From Kapaibacterium sp044224925 (GTDB lineage Bacteria; Bacteroidota; Ignavibacteria; Kapaibacteriales; Kapaibacteriaceae): a DNA stretch of 64,000 nt. Positions 36,728-45,833 of this stretch are shown piece after piece; within the stretch, counting starts at the first letter, position 1; every line of letters starts with the position of its first letter. The position numbers and the translations under genes were made by a program. The notes beneath the pieces were generated by a model, which was not told where the DNA came from, made no database searches, and saw only the letters and a program-made list of their open reading frames with translations. The stretch covers positions 1 through 64,000 of the forward strand of contig JBGAJM010000001.1 in the NCBI GenBank assembly GCA_044224925.1, read 5' to 3'.

Positions 36728-36892
36728 TCAGAGACGCGTAAGTCGCGTCTGGAAAAGTTTGTAGGCCACGTAGCCAACGGCTACGAAGGCGAGCACGGCA
36801 ACGAGAGGGTGGGTCTCCTCGCCGATCACGACAATGGAGATCGTGATGACGAAGGTGGAGACGGCGATGAGTGCGATCCAAAGAGTTGCCAT
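36728..36892 (-). CDS. Small two-helix membrane protein
   Basis: This 54-residue protein is almost entirely two hydrophobic segments (about residues 4-24 and 30-47) with a short loop HPLV and a basic tail. The ATG at 36892 has AAGG about 8 bp upstream; an upstream in-frame TTG overlaps the hflX stop. It fits neatly between hflX and recN on the same strand, which supports a real gene, but there is no recognised family. Confidence 0.55.
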   Translation of the reverse strand: MATLWIALIAVSTFVITISIVVIGEETHPLVAVLAFVAVGYVAYKLFQTRLTRL

Positions 36893-36902
36893 GGGGTGTA
36901 CC

Positions 36903-38198
36903 TTATTCAAACGTTTCGTCGTGATGCTTGATCAAGAAGGCGCCATAGCGCTTGGAGAATGCTGGCAATTTATCGCTCTGGACCTTGACCGACAAATAGA
37001 CGCCAACGTCCTTGTCTTCGCGAAGCAGGACCTCTGCGTCTTCATAGAGACGTGCGGCTTCTTTCATCGATCCGTAGGGGAACAGCAGCGTTTGCGTGAC
37101 GGACTGTTCCTCGAAGGTCTCCTTCATCTTGTCGAGCAGTCGGATGATGTTGATGCCGCGTTCGGCGGAGACGAAGACGCATCCCGGATACTCGGAGGCA
37201 ATGTCGTCGATACGATGTCGGTCCGTGATCAGATCGATCTTGTTGAAGACGAGGATGATGGGCTTTGTGTCGGCCCCGAGGTCGTGGAGGGTGGCCATGA
37301 CCACTTTGATGTGATCGTGCACGTCCAGGGCGGCCACATCGACCACGTGGACCAAGACGTCGGCTTCCAGTGTTTCCGCAAGTGTGGTGCGGAATGATGC
37401 CACGAGTTGTGACGGCAGTTTGCGAATGAAGCCAACGGTGTCGGAAAGCAAGGCCTTCTGTCCACCCGGCAATTCAAACGCGCGCACGGTGGTATCGAGT
37501 GTTGCGAACAACTTGTCCTCGATATAGACATCTGCTTCGGTGAGCACGCGCATCAGTGACGACTTGCCGGCATTCGTATAACCGACGAGGGCGAAGCGAG
37601 GGAATGCCTCGCGACCCTTGCGTTGCACCTTGCGTTGGAGGTCGATCTCGACGAGACGTGCACGAAGGCGTGCGATCCGTGTGCGATACATCCGTCGGTC
37701 CGTTTCGATCTGCGTTTCACCCGGACCTTTTGTGCCAACACCACCGAACTGCTTGGACAAGTGGGTCCACATGCGTGTGAGTCGAGGGAACAGGTATTCA
37801 AGTTGAGCGAGCTCCACCTGGGTCTTCGCTTCAACCGATCGTGCGTGGGCAGCGAAGATGTCGAGAATGACACCTGTTCGGTCGAGGACCTTCACATTCA
37901 GTTCTTCTTCGAGATTCCGAACCTGCATCGGAGAGAGATCATCATCGAACACCACCATGGAAACGCCATGTTGGGTGACCATTTCCTTCAATTCTTCCAC
38001 CTTGCCCTTTCCGAGAGCGGTGGCCAGTTCCGGTCGTTCACGCTCCTGCGTGAGCTTCGCTGCAACGTCGGCGCCGGCCGTATCGAGCAGCAAGGTGAGT
38101 TCGTCGAGATGTTCTTTTGTCACCCTCGGATCTGCCCCTTTACGGGTCACAGAAACGATGATGGCGCGTTCGCGCGGGAGGAGTCCGATATCGTACAC
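36903..38198 (-). CDS. hflX: GTPase HflX
   Basis: This is a 431-residue ribosome-associated GTPase that splits stalled or hibernating ribosomes. The N-terminal HflX domain contains LGKGKVEEL and VVFDDDLSPMQVRNLE. GVGTKGPGETQIETDRR precedes the G domain, which has GYTNAGKSSL (about residue 205), TLDTT, DTVGFI and FNKID. The start codon is GTG. It is the first gene of the minus-strand hflX - small protein - recN - HD group. Confidence 0.96.
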   Translation of the reverse strand: MYDIGLLPRERAIIVSVTRKGADPRVTKEHLDELTLLLDTAGADVAAKLTQERERPELATALGKGKVEELKEMVTQHGVSMVVFDDDLSPMQVRNLEEELNVKVLDRTGVILDIFAAHARSVEAKTQVELAQLEYLFPRLTRMWTHLSKQFGGVGTKGPGETQIETDRRMYRTRIARLRARLVEIDLQRKVQRKGREAFPRFALVGYTNAGKSSLMRVLTEADVYIEDKLFATLDTTVRAFELPGGQKALLSDTVGFIRKLPSQLVASFRTTLAETLEADVLVHVVDVAALDVHDHIKVVMATLHDLGADTKPIILVFNKIDLITDRHRIDDIASEYPGCVFVSAERGINIIRLLDKMKETFEEQSVTQTLLFPYGSMKEAARLYEDAEVLLREDKDVGVYLSVKVQSDKLPAFSKRYGAFLIKHHDETFE

Positions 38199-38245
38199 GT
38201 TGACTTACGAATGATGATGTACACGAAAATAGCCCTTGTGGACCG

Positions 38246-38253
38246 TAGATTTG
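38246..38253 (+). promoter_or_regulatory. -7 promoter box (TAGATTTG) for the OstA-like gene
   Basis: An exact TAnnTTTG match ending 5 bp before the ATG at 38259, between divergent hflX and the OstA-like gene. It implies a very short or absent leader. Confidence 0.6.
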
Positions 38254-38258
38254 TCGAT

Positions 38259-39500
38259 ATGCCGCTTTTCTTTGCGTTCCTTCTTGTTTTCCTTGCCGCC
38301 TTCCCAGTCCTTGGGCAGGAGGAGACAGGTCCTCAGCAACCCATCATCCTTACGAATGCCGACAGTCTCCTGGGAAGTCAGGTGAGCGACGGGCCTGTTC
38401 GTGAGTTCATGGGTCGGGTCCGTTTCGTCCAAGGCAACGTGGTCGTCACATGTCAGCGCGCCGTGCATCATCTCGACGTCAACCGAGTAGAGCTCTTTGG
38501 CAACGTGATCGTGACACAAGGTGCCATGGTCATGAAGGCTCCGATCATGACGTACGACGGATCGACGAATCTTGCCACGGCCCTCGGCGGCGTGCGAGTG
38601 GTGGATTCGGCCACCACGATCACCGCTCGCAGCGGCACCTACTCCACGAAGACGCATTTGGCCGTGTTCCGAGATTCCGTGCGGGTGGCGGACGATAGCA
38701 TGACCATTCGGACGGACACGCTGGTGTATGAGCGCGATACGAAGATCACGAGGGCCTTGCACTCCGTTGTTGTCTGGAACAAGGCCGGCACGGCCTGTCT
38801 GGTGGGGGATACGGCCTATTATGACAAGACGGGGAACTTCATGCGCGTGCACGGACGTGCCTCGTCGTGGCAACTGGAAAGCGACAGTCTGCTCGTATCC
38901 GCCGACACGCTGGAACAGCAGCGAGGCGATACGACCATCTTCACGGCACGTCGCAACGTAGAGCTCGCCGGAAAGCATCTGGCCGGACGTAGTGCCCTCA
39001 TGGTCTACAATGAGCGCACAGGAGCGATCGAGCTGTTCGACCAGCCCGTGGTCTGGAACGACTCCACCATGCTCGTTGCCGACACCATTCGTGTATTGGC
39101 GCCACAGCGAAAGGTCAGCCGGATCGACGGGATCCGGAATGCCATGCTCGTGAGCAGGACCGATACGACCTATCCTGACCGATTCGATCAGATCAGCGGC
39201 GATAACATCACCCTCACCATTGAGGCCGACACGTTGCGCCGACTCACGTCGGTCGGGAATGCCCGAAGCATCACCTACCGCTACGAGGACGAACGACCCG
39301 AAGGCCTTACCCGCTTCACGTCCGACACGATCAAAGCCGAGTTCGAGGACGGAAAGCCCCACGACGTGTACTGGCTGGGTGGTGTGCATGGTGAACAGCA
39401 CCCAGAACGGATCGTGGCAGGTCATGTAACCGACCACCGCCTGCCGGGGTTCGTATGGCGCGAAGATCGGTCACGGTTCGTGCTCCCGCCGAAACCGTAA
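38259..39500 (+). CDS. OstA/LptA-like periplasmic LPS-transport protein
   Basis: This 413-residue protein has a signal peptide ending near VLGQ. The body is a long series of short beta strands with repeating VVVT..A.....V..VELFGNV and ARNVEL-type units, as in the LptA/OstA beta-jellyroll that carries lipopolysaccharide across the periplasm. It is longer than E. coli LptA (185 aa), as is usual in Bacteroidetes. I start at the ATG at 38259, after the -7 box; the open frame runs far upstream antisense to hflX and is a shadow. Confidence 0.78.
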   Translation: MPLFFAFLLVFLAAFPVLGQEETGPQQPIILTNADSLLGSQVSDGPVREFMGRVRFVQGNVVVTCQRAVHHLDVNRVELFGNVIVTQGAMVMKAPIMTYDGSTNLATALGGVRVVDSATTITARSGTYSTKTHLAVFRDSVRVADDSMTIRTDTLVYERDTKITRALHSVVVWNKAGTACLVGDTAYYDKTGNFMRVHGRASSWQLESDSLLVSADTLEQQRGDTTIFTARRNVELAGKHLAGRSALMVYNERTGAIELFDQPVVWNDSTMLVADTIRVLAPQRKVSRIDGIRNAMLVSRTDTTYPDRFDQISGDNITLTIEADTLRRLTSVGNARSITYRYEDERPEGLTRFTSDTIKAEFEDGKPHDVYWLGGVHGEQHPERIVAGHVTDHRLPGFVWREDRSRFVLPPKP

Positions 39501-39554
39501 CCAATTCAGCGACAATTTGTTATCATGTGATGACTGTGCCATTCCGAGGCGCGC

Positions 39555-42500
39555 ATGAAGTCGTTGTTCCTGCTGTACATTCTGACGGTATGCTGTGCAT
39601 ACGAAGCGTATGCACAGATCGAACGTGTCCTCCCGCGACGGAATCAATCGTCGTTCGAAGACACGAAATTCGTCGTCGGGTTCATGCAGAACGACGTCTT
39701 CATCCCCGGGGTCTACGAGCCTCCCGATGATGGTCTTGTTCTTCAGATCTTCATCGCCTCCGACTACAACGCCACGGTCACCATCGACCTGCCTAACGGC
39801 TCGCGATTCATTCGCAACGTACAGGCGAACACCGTCTACACCGAAACACTCGATCCGCATCTGATGATGCACGTGAGTGAGCGACCAATGCGACAGAGTG
39901 TGTTCATCACCTCCGACGTGCCCGTCGTCGTCTACGCGATCAACACGCTGGCCGCATCCACGGACACGTACATCGCCCTTCCGATGAAGCACCTCGGCAC
40001 GGAGTACCGGGCCGTTACTCGAAGCAACGATTTCTACCCGCCGAACGACGGATCCAGCATCAACCAACGATTGGTGGACACCACGCAACGCCAGGCCGAG
40101 TTCATGGTGATGGCCGTGGAAGACAACACCATGGTACAATACACACCGAGCTCTCCAACAGAGGGTGGTGTTGCGGCAGGACAGATGGCGAGCGTCCTCT
40201 TGCAACGCGGAGAGTGTTTCCTTGTGAAGGCTCGTAAGGACGGAAGGGGGCGAGGTGATCTCACCGGATCGCTCGTTTCATCGACGCGACCCGTTGCATT
40301 CCTCTCCGGCAATGCCCGTGTGAGCATTCCGCTGAGCAGCACGGCGCGCATTTCAAAGGATCACCTTGTTGAGATGTTGCCGCCGACGTCGTTGTGGGGA
40401 AATGAACATGCGACGGTCCCGTTTGGAAGCGGCATCACATCGGGAGACTTCATCCGCATCGTCGCCTCCCAGGACAACACAACGGTCACCTTCACATCAG
40501 CAGTGGGCACTGGTACCGCCGTTCTGGCCAATGCAGGTGACTGGGTGGAGTATCGCGACGTCCGCTTCCCAACACGCTGGGAGAGCGATCGACCAACGTT
40601 GGTAGCGCAGTTCATGGTCTCGCAGATGTATGCCGGTTCGAATTATGCAGACCCTGCCATGGTGATCGTGCCGCCCGTGCAATACTTCGCTACGCGAGCG
40701 CTGTTCCAGTTCCCGAAAATGCAACTCCAGACGGGTGTGCCACAGCCACAACCTTTCTACTATTTCGTGAATGTCCTGTGCGAGTCGACGGGACTTAGTA
40801 CGTTCAAGATCAATGGGCGACTGGTTTCGCAGCTCGAGCCTGACATCTTCACACAAACCGTTCCGGGCACGGATCTCCACTGGGCACAGCTCTCGCTGAA
40901 TGCAGGTGTCTATGTGCTCGAAGTGGACAGTGGTTCCTTCTCCGGCGTGATGTATGCGACCACGTTCGTTGACTCCTACGCCAACATGTTCGGCGCATCG
41001 TTCGAACCGCGACGTCGACTGGACATCTCACCGCCCAGTTATTATTTGGCAAATGATTGTTTCCGGCTGCAAGGCGTGATCGCCGACACTGCGATAGACA
41101 GTGGATTCACGAAGGACCTGTATGAGGTTGTTGTCCTTCGAGATCGAACAACGAACTATGCATGGCAGCTCGACGGTCCTATCGACACGAATGGCACCAT
41201 CTCGATCGACGCTTCCGTTAGCGATCCATGGAAGGATGCTCGCATTGTGATCCAGGCATGGGACGCACAGGGGAACGGGAAGGAATGGCTCTACACGTAT
41301 CATGCACCCAAGGTGTCCGTTCCGGCCACGATGAAGTTCCAAGGCGGAAGCGGACAGATCTGTTCGACCCTCGTTGTCAAGAACACCGACACCACAACCC
41401 TCGTCATCCCGGGCATACGACTTGTGGGAGACAAACGATATTCCATTCGTGATCCACGTCCCGACACGGTTCGCCTCGGACCCGGCGATAGTCTGCTCCT
41501 CGATGTGTGCTTCACCTTCGATGGTTCAGCGCAACCGGCCTATGGAACCATCTTCATCGACCTGCCATGCGGTCTGAAGAAAGAAGTGCGCCTTTCGATG
41601 ACGCTCCTTGCCTCCCTCGCTACCACGGATGTCGACTTCGGTGCCGTGCGCATCGGTGATACGCTCTGTCGTTCCGTTGCCATCATCAACAACGGGACCA
41701 TCGACGTCGTGATCGATTCGCTCACGCTCAGTGCCACCTATCCCGACTACCAACCCAACATCGTCGCACTGCGTTTGCCGCGCACGCTGGCGCCGGGAGA
41801 CACGCTTCGCATGGAAGTGTGCTATACGCCAAGTACGGAGACGGCAACGTCGCGTACCGACACGGTCCATGCCTCACCGCTCGTCACCGACGTTGTTCGA
41901 TATCGTGGAAGAGGTATACGACCACGCATTGCCAACGTCGTTGTCGACTGGAACAAACGGCGCGTCGGAACCACGAACGACACCACGTTCACACTGCGGA
42001 ACACCGGCAGCGCACCCTGCACCATTCGTGCCATCGACGTTACTGGAGACACCTTGCAATTCTCGGCGGACGCGTTGCTTGCCACACGGAGCACGGGAAC
42101 GATCTCTGTGCCTGCTGCTGGAGTAGCGGTTTCTGATGCTGCCTTCAGACCAACGGGAGTTGGTCCGTGGTCCACTACAACGAACGTCCTTGTCGACTGG
42201 AAGTATCACGATACGGTGACCGTCCGATTCTTGGGCGAAGGCACGCTTCCCGTGATCGTGGTGCAGGACATCGACCTTGGTACCATCCGACTCGACGAAC
42301 GCAAAGACAGTCTGTGCCGCATCTATGCGGCCGCCGGAACGGAATCGCTGACGGTGGATAGAGTGTCCACCGGCGGTCCGGAGGTCACGGCCTTCACGCT
42401 CCAACCAACGGTGTTTGCACCGCAGACGTTGGGCATTGGTCAGGACGTGAGCGGCATCATCGGCTTCGTGCCACAACGGATCGGTCGGCACGATGCCTGG

Positions 42501-43595
42501 ATCGACATCACCAGTGATGCCGCCCCAGCCTATGGTCGCGTGATCACACGTGTGCGTCTCACGGCCATGGTCGTTGGTCTCGACACCACGTCGGCCACTA
42601 CCTCCGTTGCCGCAGCCGCCACCATGGTTGCCTGTACCGAAACACCCGTCACCGTGCGGTTCCGCAACACGGGCAACACGGTCATCAGCCTCAATGGCAT
42701 CGAGATGACGATGAATGGCGGCACGGTGGCAGGGGACACGACGACGTATCCCGTGATGGTCGCACCCGATTCCCTTGTCGAGATCACGGTGCAGTGCACT
42801 GCCGATGCGGGTTCTGACGGCCTGTTCACGGCCATCTTCCGGTACAACGATACGCTGTCGGTCACAGAGACACATCGGTTCACCATCGAGCTCTCGCCAT
42901 CTTCCATCGATCTGCCCGCCGGCGTGACCACGTCACCAGGAGCAGAAGAGACAATGCAGATCGTGGCGGGCGTGCAAGCGACGCTGTCAGTGCCGATCCC
43001 CTTCGAAGTGGCGATCCGCGCCGATGCCGAACGTTATCGCATCGTACCGACGACGGTGGTCGCGACCATCGTGGAACGCGGTGTCGAGGGGACGTTGGAA
43101 CTGCAGATGGTCTCGAATGGACCGCTCCACACGTTTACGTCCACTCGTCCGCTCTTCGCACCGTTCGTCGTACGATGGGGCCTTACGATCGGAGTATTGT
43201 GGAAGGATGCGACACTTTCTACGATATATGGAAGCGTCATGGGAACGAATTGCACTGTGAATGCGGCCGATAGCGCCGTGTTCGGTGTTAGTTTGTGCGC
43301 ATCGAATCTTCGTGCGATCCGCTTTGGTGCAACGCCCCTGATCGACGTGCAAGTGGCTCCAATGCCTGCTACATCGTATCTTGATCTTCGATGCACATCC
43401 ACGGCCGACGAGGTCGTTCAGGTGGACCTGATCGACCAAAGCGGAACACGGATTACGATTGGGCAAAATTTATCCTTGAAAAAGGGGACTCAGTATCTTA
43501 AATTCCCTTGTTCGAGGTTGGCCGCGGGCTGGTATCAGGTTGTGGTCGTGGGCATGAGCGGGAGCTTGGTTGTTCCCGTGATTATCGTCAATTGA
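39555..43595 (+). CDS. Large IgGFc-binding-like surface protein with T9SS sorting domain
   Basis: This is a 1346-residue exported protein. The signal peptide ends near AYAQ, and GAGG lies 9 bp before the ATG. Residues about 30-480 resemble the N-terminal domain of IgGFc-binding proteins: IFIASDYNATVTIDLP, an ANTVYTETLDP strand, TSDVPVVVYAINTL and TDTYIALPMKHLGTEY. About six ASH-like beta-sandwich modules follow, each with a VDFGAVRIGD-type start. A penultimate sandwich module and a T9SS sorting domain (from about VAPMPATSYLDLR) end the protein. An adhesive or matrix-binding role is inferred; binding of immunoglobulin is not implied. The beta-barrel gene follows 9 bp later. Confidence 0.85.
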   Translation: MKSLFLLYILTVCCAYEAYAQIERVLPRRNQSSFEDTKFVVGFMQNDVFIPGVYEPPDDGLVLQIFIASDYNATVTIDLPNGSRFIRNVQANTVYTETLDPHLMMHVSERPMRQSVFITSDVPVVVYAINTLAASTDTYIALPMKHLGTEYRAVTRSNDFYPPNDGSSINQRLVDTTQRQAEFMVMAVEDNTMVQYTPSSPTEGGVAAGQMASVLLQRGECFLVKARKDGRGRGDLTGSLVSSTRPVAFLSGNARVSIPLSSTARISKDHLVEMLPPTSLWGNEHATVPFGSGITSGDFIRIVASQDNTTVTFTSAVGTGTAVLANAGDWVEYRDVRFPTRWESDRPTLVAQFMVSQMYAGSNYADPAMVIVPPVQYFATRALFQFPKMQLQTGVPQPQPFYYFVNVLCESTGLSTFKINGRLVSQLEPDIFTQTVPGTDLHWAQLSLNAGVYVLEVDSGSFSGVMYATTFVDSYANMFGASFEPRRRLDISPPSYYLANDCFRLQGVIADTAIDSGFTKDLYEVVVLRDRTTNYAWQLDGPIDTNGTISIDASVSDPWKDARIVIQAWDAQGNGKEWLYTYHAPKVSVPATMKFQGGSGQICSTLVVKNTDTTTLVIPGIRLVGDKRYSIRDPRPDTVRLGPGDSLLLDVCFTFDGSAQPAYGTIFIDLPCGLKKEVRLSMTLLASLATTDVDFGAVRIGDTLCRSVAIINNGTIDVVIDSLTLSATYPDYQPNIVALRLPRTLAPGDTLRMEVCYTPSTETATSRTDTVHASPLVTDVVRYRGRGIRPRIANVVVDWNKRRVGTTNDTTFTLRNTGSAPCTIRAIDVTGDTLQFSADALLATRSTGTISVPAAGVAVSDAAFRPTGVGPWSTTTNVLVDWKYHDTVTVRFLGEGTLPVIVVQDIDLGTIRLDERKDSLCRIYAAAGTESLTVDRVSTGGPEVTAFTLQPTVFAPQTLGIGQDVSGIIGFVPQRIGRHDAWIDITSDAAPAYGRVITRVRLTAMVVGLDTTSATTSVAAAATMVACTETPVTVRFRNTGNTVISLNGIEMTMNGGTVAGDTTTYPVMVAPDSLVEITVQCTADAGSDGLFTAIFRYNDTLSVTETHRFTIELSPSSIDLPAGVTTSPGAEETMQIVAGVQATLSVPIPFEVAIRADAERYRIVPTTVVATIVERGVEGTLELQMVSNGPLHTFTSTRPLFAPFVVRWGLTIGVLWKDATLSTIYGSVMGTNCTVNAADSAVFGVSLCASNLRAIRFGATPLIDVQVAPMPATSYLDLRCTSTADEVVQVDLIDQSGTRITIGQNLSLKKGTQYLKFPCSRLAAGWYQVVVVGMSGSLVVPVIIVN

Positions 43596-43604
43596 GGTGA
43601 GCGT

Positions 43605-44438
43605 ATGAAGAAATTTGCTTCAGTCGTCTTGGGTCTTTTCATTGGTGCGGCTGGATATGCATTTGCACAGCAGCCTACCGTCGGACAAGGCGAACTGGCG
43701 AATCCACTGGAACCGAACAAGGCCAGACCTCGCATCTATGTGGGACCTGTTGCCGGATATAACCGGTCGCTCCATTCGTCGGGCTTCCAGTCCGTCTCGG
43801 GCGACGTGCTGTGTCCGGACTTCACGTCCGGTACGGCGAACGGCTATTACGTTGGCATCAGTGCCGAGTACATGCTCGGAAAGCCATCGGAGAGTAAATC
43901 TTCGATCATTGCACGTGTGGTGTACAACTACATGCCTGCCTACTACGAGCAGCCGGGTGACCGACTTCCGTCGATCGACGGAAGCAACGGGTCCATCGTC
44001 TACTCGACGGTCCGTCACGTGGCCGAGATCAAGTACAGTACGATCGACCTCGAGGCCATCTACAAATTGAATCTCTTCAATTCGAACTTCGGAGTGGTGA
44101 TCGGGCCGACGATCGGTGTGCCGATCAGCGTATCGCGTCAGCAGCGCATGGAGCTCATTGAGCCGCTCAATGCACAGTTCGATCCGTCGCTCTATCCGGA
44201 CAACAATTACGTCTACATCAACAACAACCGCGCCATCATCACAGGCGAGGATAACATTCCCGACAAGTCCGGCATCCGTTTGGCCATCAAGGCTGGCGTC
44301 CAGTATGAAATGCCGATCGGGAAGTTGCTGCTGGTACCATGCTTGTACTACAACTTCGGTATCACCGAGGTCTCTGCGTCGAACAATCTCCGCATCAATG
44401 CCATTCAGGCCGGGGTCGATCTTCGTTTCGCATTGTAA
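43605..44438 (+). CDS. Outer-membrane beta-barrel protein
   Basis: This 277-residue protein has a signal peptide ending YAFAQ, followed by alternating amphipathic strands (YYVGISAEYML, IIARVVYNYM, IKYSTIDLEAIYKL, FGVVIGPTIGV, LLLVPCLYYNFGI) and a final strand ending in aromatic/hydrophobic GVDLRFAL, the usual barrel C-terminus. It fits the PorT-like/OMP_b-brl families of Bacteroidetes. It starts 9 bp after the IgGFc-like T9SS gene with GAGGTGAG upstream, so the two are cotranscribed and may cooperate at the surface (inference). A terminator follows. Confidence 0.8.
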   Translation: MKKFASVVLGLFIGAAGYAFAQQPTVGQGELANPLEPNKARPRIYVGPVAGYNRSLHSSGFQSVSGDVLCPDFTSGTANGYYVGISAEYMLGKPSESKSSIIARVVYNYMPAYYEQPGDRLPSIDGSNGSIVYSTVRHVAEIKYSTIDLEAIYKLNLFNSNFGVVIGPTIGVPISVSRQQRMELIEPLNAQFDPSLYPDNNYVYINNNRAIITGEDNIPDKSGIRLAIKAGVQYEMPIGKLLLVPCLYYNFGITEVSASNNLRINAIQAGVDLRFAL

Positions 44439-44463
44439 GAGCTGATTCACGACATTTTTCGGT

Positions 44464-44494
44464 AATGCCCGCTCGTAGCGGGCATTGTCGTTTT
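44464..44494 (+). terminator. Terminator after the beta-barrel gene
   Basis: A 10-bp inverted repeat AATGCCCGCT/AGCGGGCATT (44464-44473 with 44477-44486) with a 3-base loop is followed by GTCGTTTT. The GC-rich stem and T run fit an intrinsic terminator between this gene and the HIT gene. Confidence 0.75.
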
Positions 44495-44505
44495 CGGAGG
44501 TAGGT

Positions 44506-45009
44506 ATGGACCGACTGTGGTCGCCATGGAGATCGGAATACATTGGTACGGCCGATGAGCGCAATGAACAGGGGTGCTTTCTCTGTCGTTGTGCCGAAGA
44601 GACGGATATCTCTCTCGCATCGCTCGTTGTTGCCCGGTTCGAGCACTGCTTCGTAGTGATGAATCGCTTTCCGTACAATGCCGGTCATCTCCTGATCGCC
44701 CCCAATGTCCACCATGCCGACCTTGCCACCCTCGACCCTGCCATTGCAGCTTCAATGATGGCCGTTCTCCAGACCGCCGTTCGGGTCACGCAGCACGTGC
44801 TCGCCCCGCACGGGATCAACGTTGGCGCAAATCTCGGTCGGCATGCCGGCGCCGGCGTCCCGGACCATTTGCATCTGCACACGGTGCCGCGCTGGAATGG
44901 CGACACGAACTTCATGCCCGTGATCGCAGATGTGAAGGTGGTGAGCGAGGACCTGCCTTCGACGTGGGCGCGATTTGCCGAGGCATTTGCGGAGCTCGCC
45001 AAGGCATGA
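44506..45009 (+). CDS. HIT-family nucleotide-binding protein
   Basis: This is a 167-residue histidine-triad protein. DHLHLHTVPRW is the HxHxHxx active site, with RFPYNAGHLLIAP as the substrate-binding block. CFLCRC near the N-terminus, with later His residues, resembles the zinc site of Ap4A-phosphorylase-like HIT proteins. Likely activity is nucleotidyl hydrolysis or transfer on diadenosine polyphosphates. GGAGG is 5-6 bp before the ATG. Its stop overlaps rsmA (ATGA). Confidence 0.9.
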   Translation: MDRLWSPWRSEYIGTADERNEQGCFLCRCAEETDISLASLVVARFEHCFVVMNRFPYNAGHLLIAPNVHHADLATLDPAIAASMMAVLQTAVRVTQHVLAPHGINVGANLGRHAGAGVPDHLHLHTVPRWNGDTNFMPVIADVKVVSEDLPSTWARFAEAFAELAKA

Positions 45010-45833
45010 GCGGCTTCGCACCACGGAAACGATTCAGTCAGAACTTCCTTACGGATCCGGGCACGGCCGATAAGATCGTGGGCGCGCTCGAGATCATGGC
45101 GGGCGATGTCGTCATCGAGATCGGTCCCGGCAAGGGCATGCTCACGGAGCGGCTCGTCGCGTCGCGTGCGGCGCGGATCATTGCCGTCGACGTCGACGAG
45201 CGGGCCATCGACCACTGTCGGACCCTGCCGTGGGCTGCCGACCCACGCGTGGAATTCGTACATGCCGACTTTCTTTCGCTCGACCTTGCCGCCTTGTTCG
45301 GCCCCACTCCTCGTTCTGCGTGCAAAGTGATCGGCAACATCCCGTATGCGATCACGAGCGACATCTTGTTCCGGCTCTTTGAGGTGCGGAAGGTGGTAGG
45401 GAGGGCTGTGATCATGATGCAGCGCGAGGTGGCGCGACGCTTGGTGGCCGATCTCGGCACCAAGGAGTATGGCATCCTGACCGTTGCGACGTCGCTGGCC
45501 GGAGCAGCTCGGCTGCTCTTCCATGTCAAGCCCGGAAGCTTCTTCCCTCGACCCGACGTGACGTCGAGTGTCGTCCGGTTCGACCTGGACGATTCCGATC
45601 GGTTCGGTGTGGCGATGGAGGAATTCATGCCCTTTGTGCGGGCCTTGTTCTCGCAACGTCGCAAGGTACTGGTGAATGCGCTCGAACACTTCTGTCAGCA
45701 ACACCTCGGCACGTCGGCACGGTCGCGCGCGGGATCCACAGGGCCGATCGACATTGAGAAACGTCGTGCAGAGGAATTGCGCGTTGAGGACATGGTGGTC
45801 TTGTACACCGAACTCATGAAGGTGCCGGCATGA
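45006..45833 (+). CDS. rsmA: 16S rRNA dimethyladenosine transferase RsmA (KsgA)
   Basis: This is a 275-residue methyltransferase that dimethylates the two adjacent adenosines in helix 45 of 16S rRNA. KRFSQNFLTDP, the AdoMet motif EIGPGKGMLTE, VDVDERAI, VHADFLS and the catalytic NIPYAIT motif are all present, and PRPDVTSSVVRF follows. The ATG at 45006 overlaps the HIT stop; the open frame upstream is a shadow of the HIT gene. The stop overlaps the PAP2 gene as ATGA. Confidence 0.96.
   Translation: MSGFAPRKRFSQNFLTDPGTADKIVGALEIMAGDVVIEIGPGKGMLTERLVASRAARIIAVDVDERAIDHCRTLPWAADPRVEFVHADFLSLDLAALFGPTPRSACKVIGNIPYAITSDILFRLFEVRKVVGRAVIMMQREVARRLVADLGTKEYGILTVATSLAGAARLLFHVKPGSFFPRPDVTSSVVRFDLDDSDRFGVAMEEFMPFVRALFSQRRKVLVNALEHFCQQHLGTSARSRAGSTGPIDIEKRRAEELRVEDMVVLYTELMKVPA

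Noticed and set aside
37623..38258. Long N-terminal extension of the OstA-like frame
   Set aside because: Lies antisense to hflX; the signal peptide and -7 box define the start at 38259.
38205..39437. 410-codon minus-strand frame opposite the OstA-like gene
   Set aside because: No domain or signal peptide, His/Arg-rich; the OstA-like frame has a promoter, a signal peptide and a repeat pattern.
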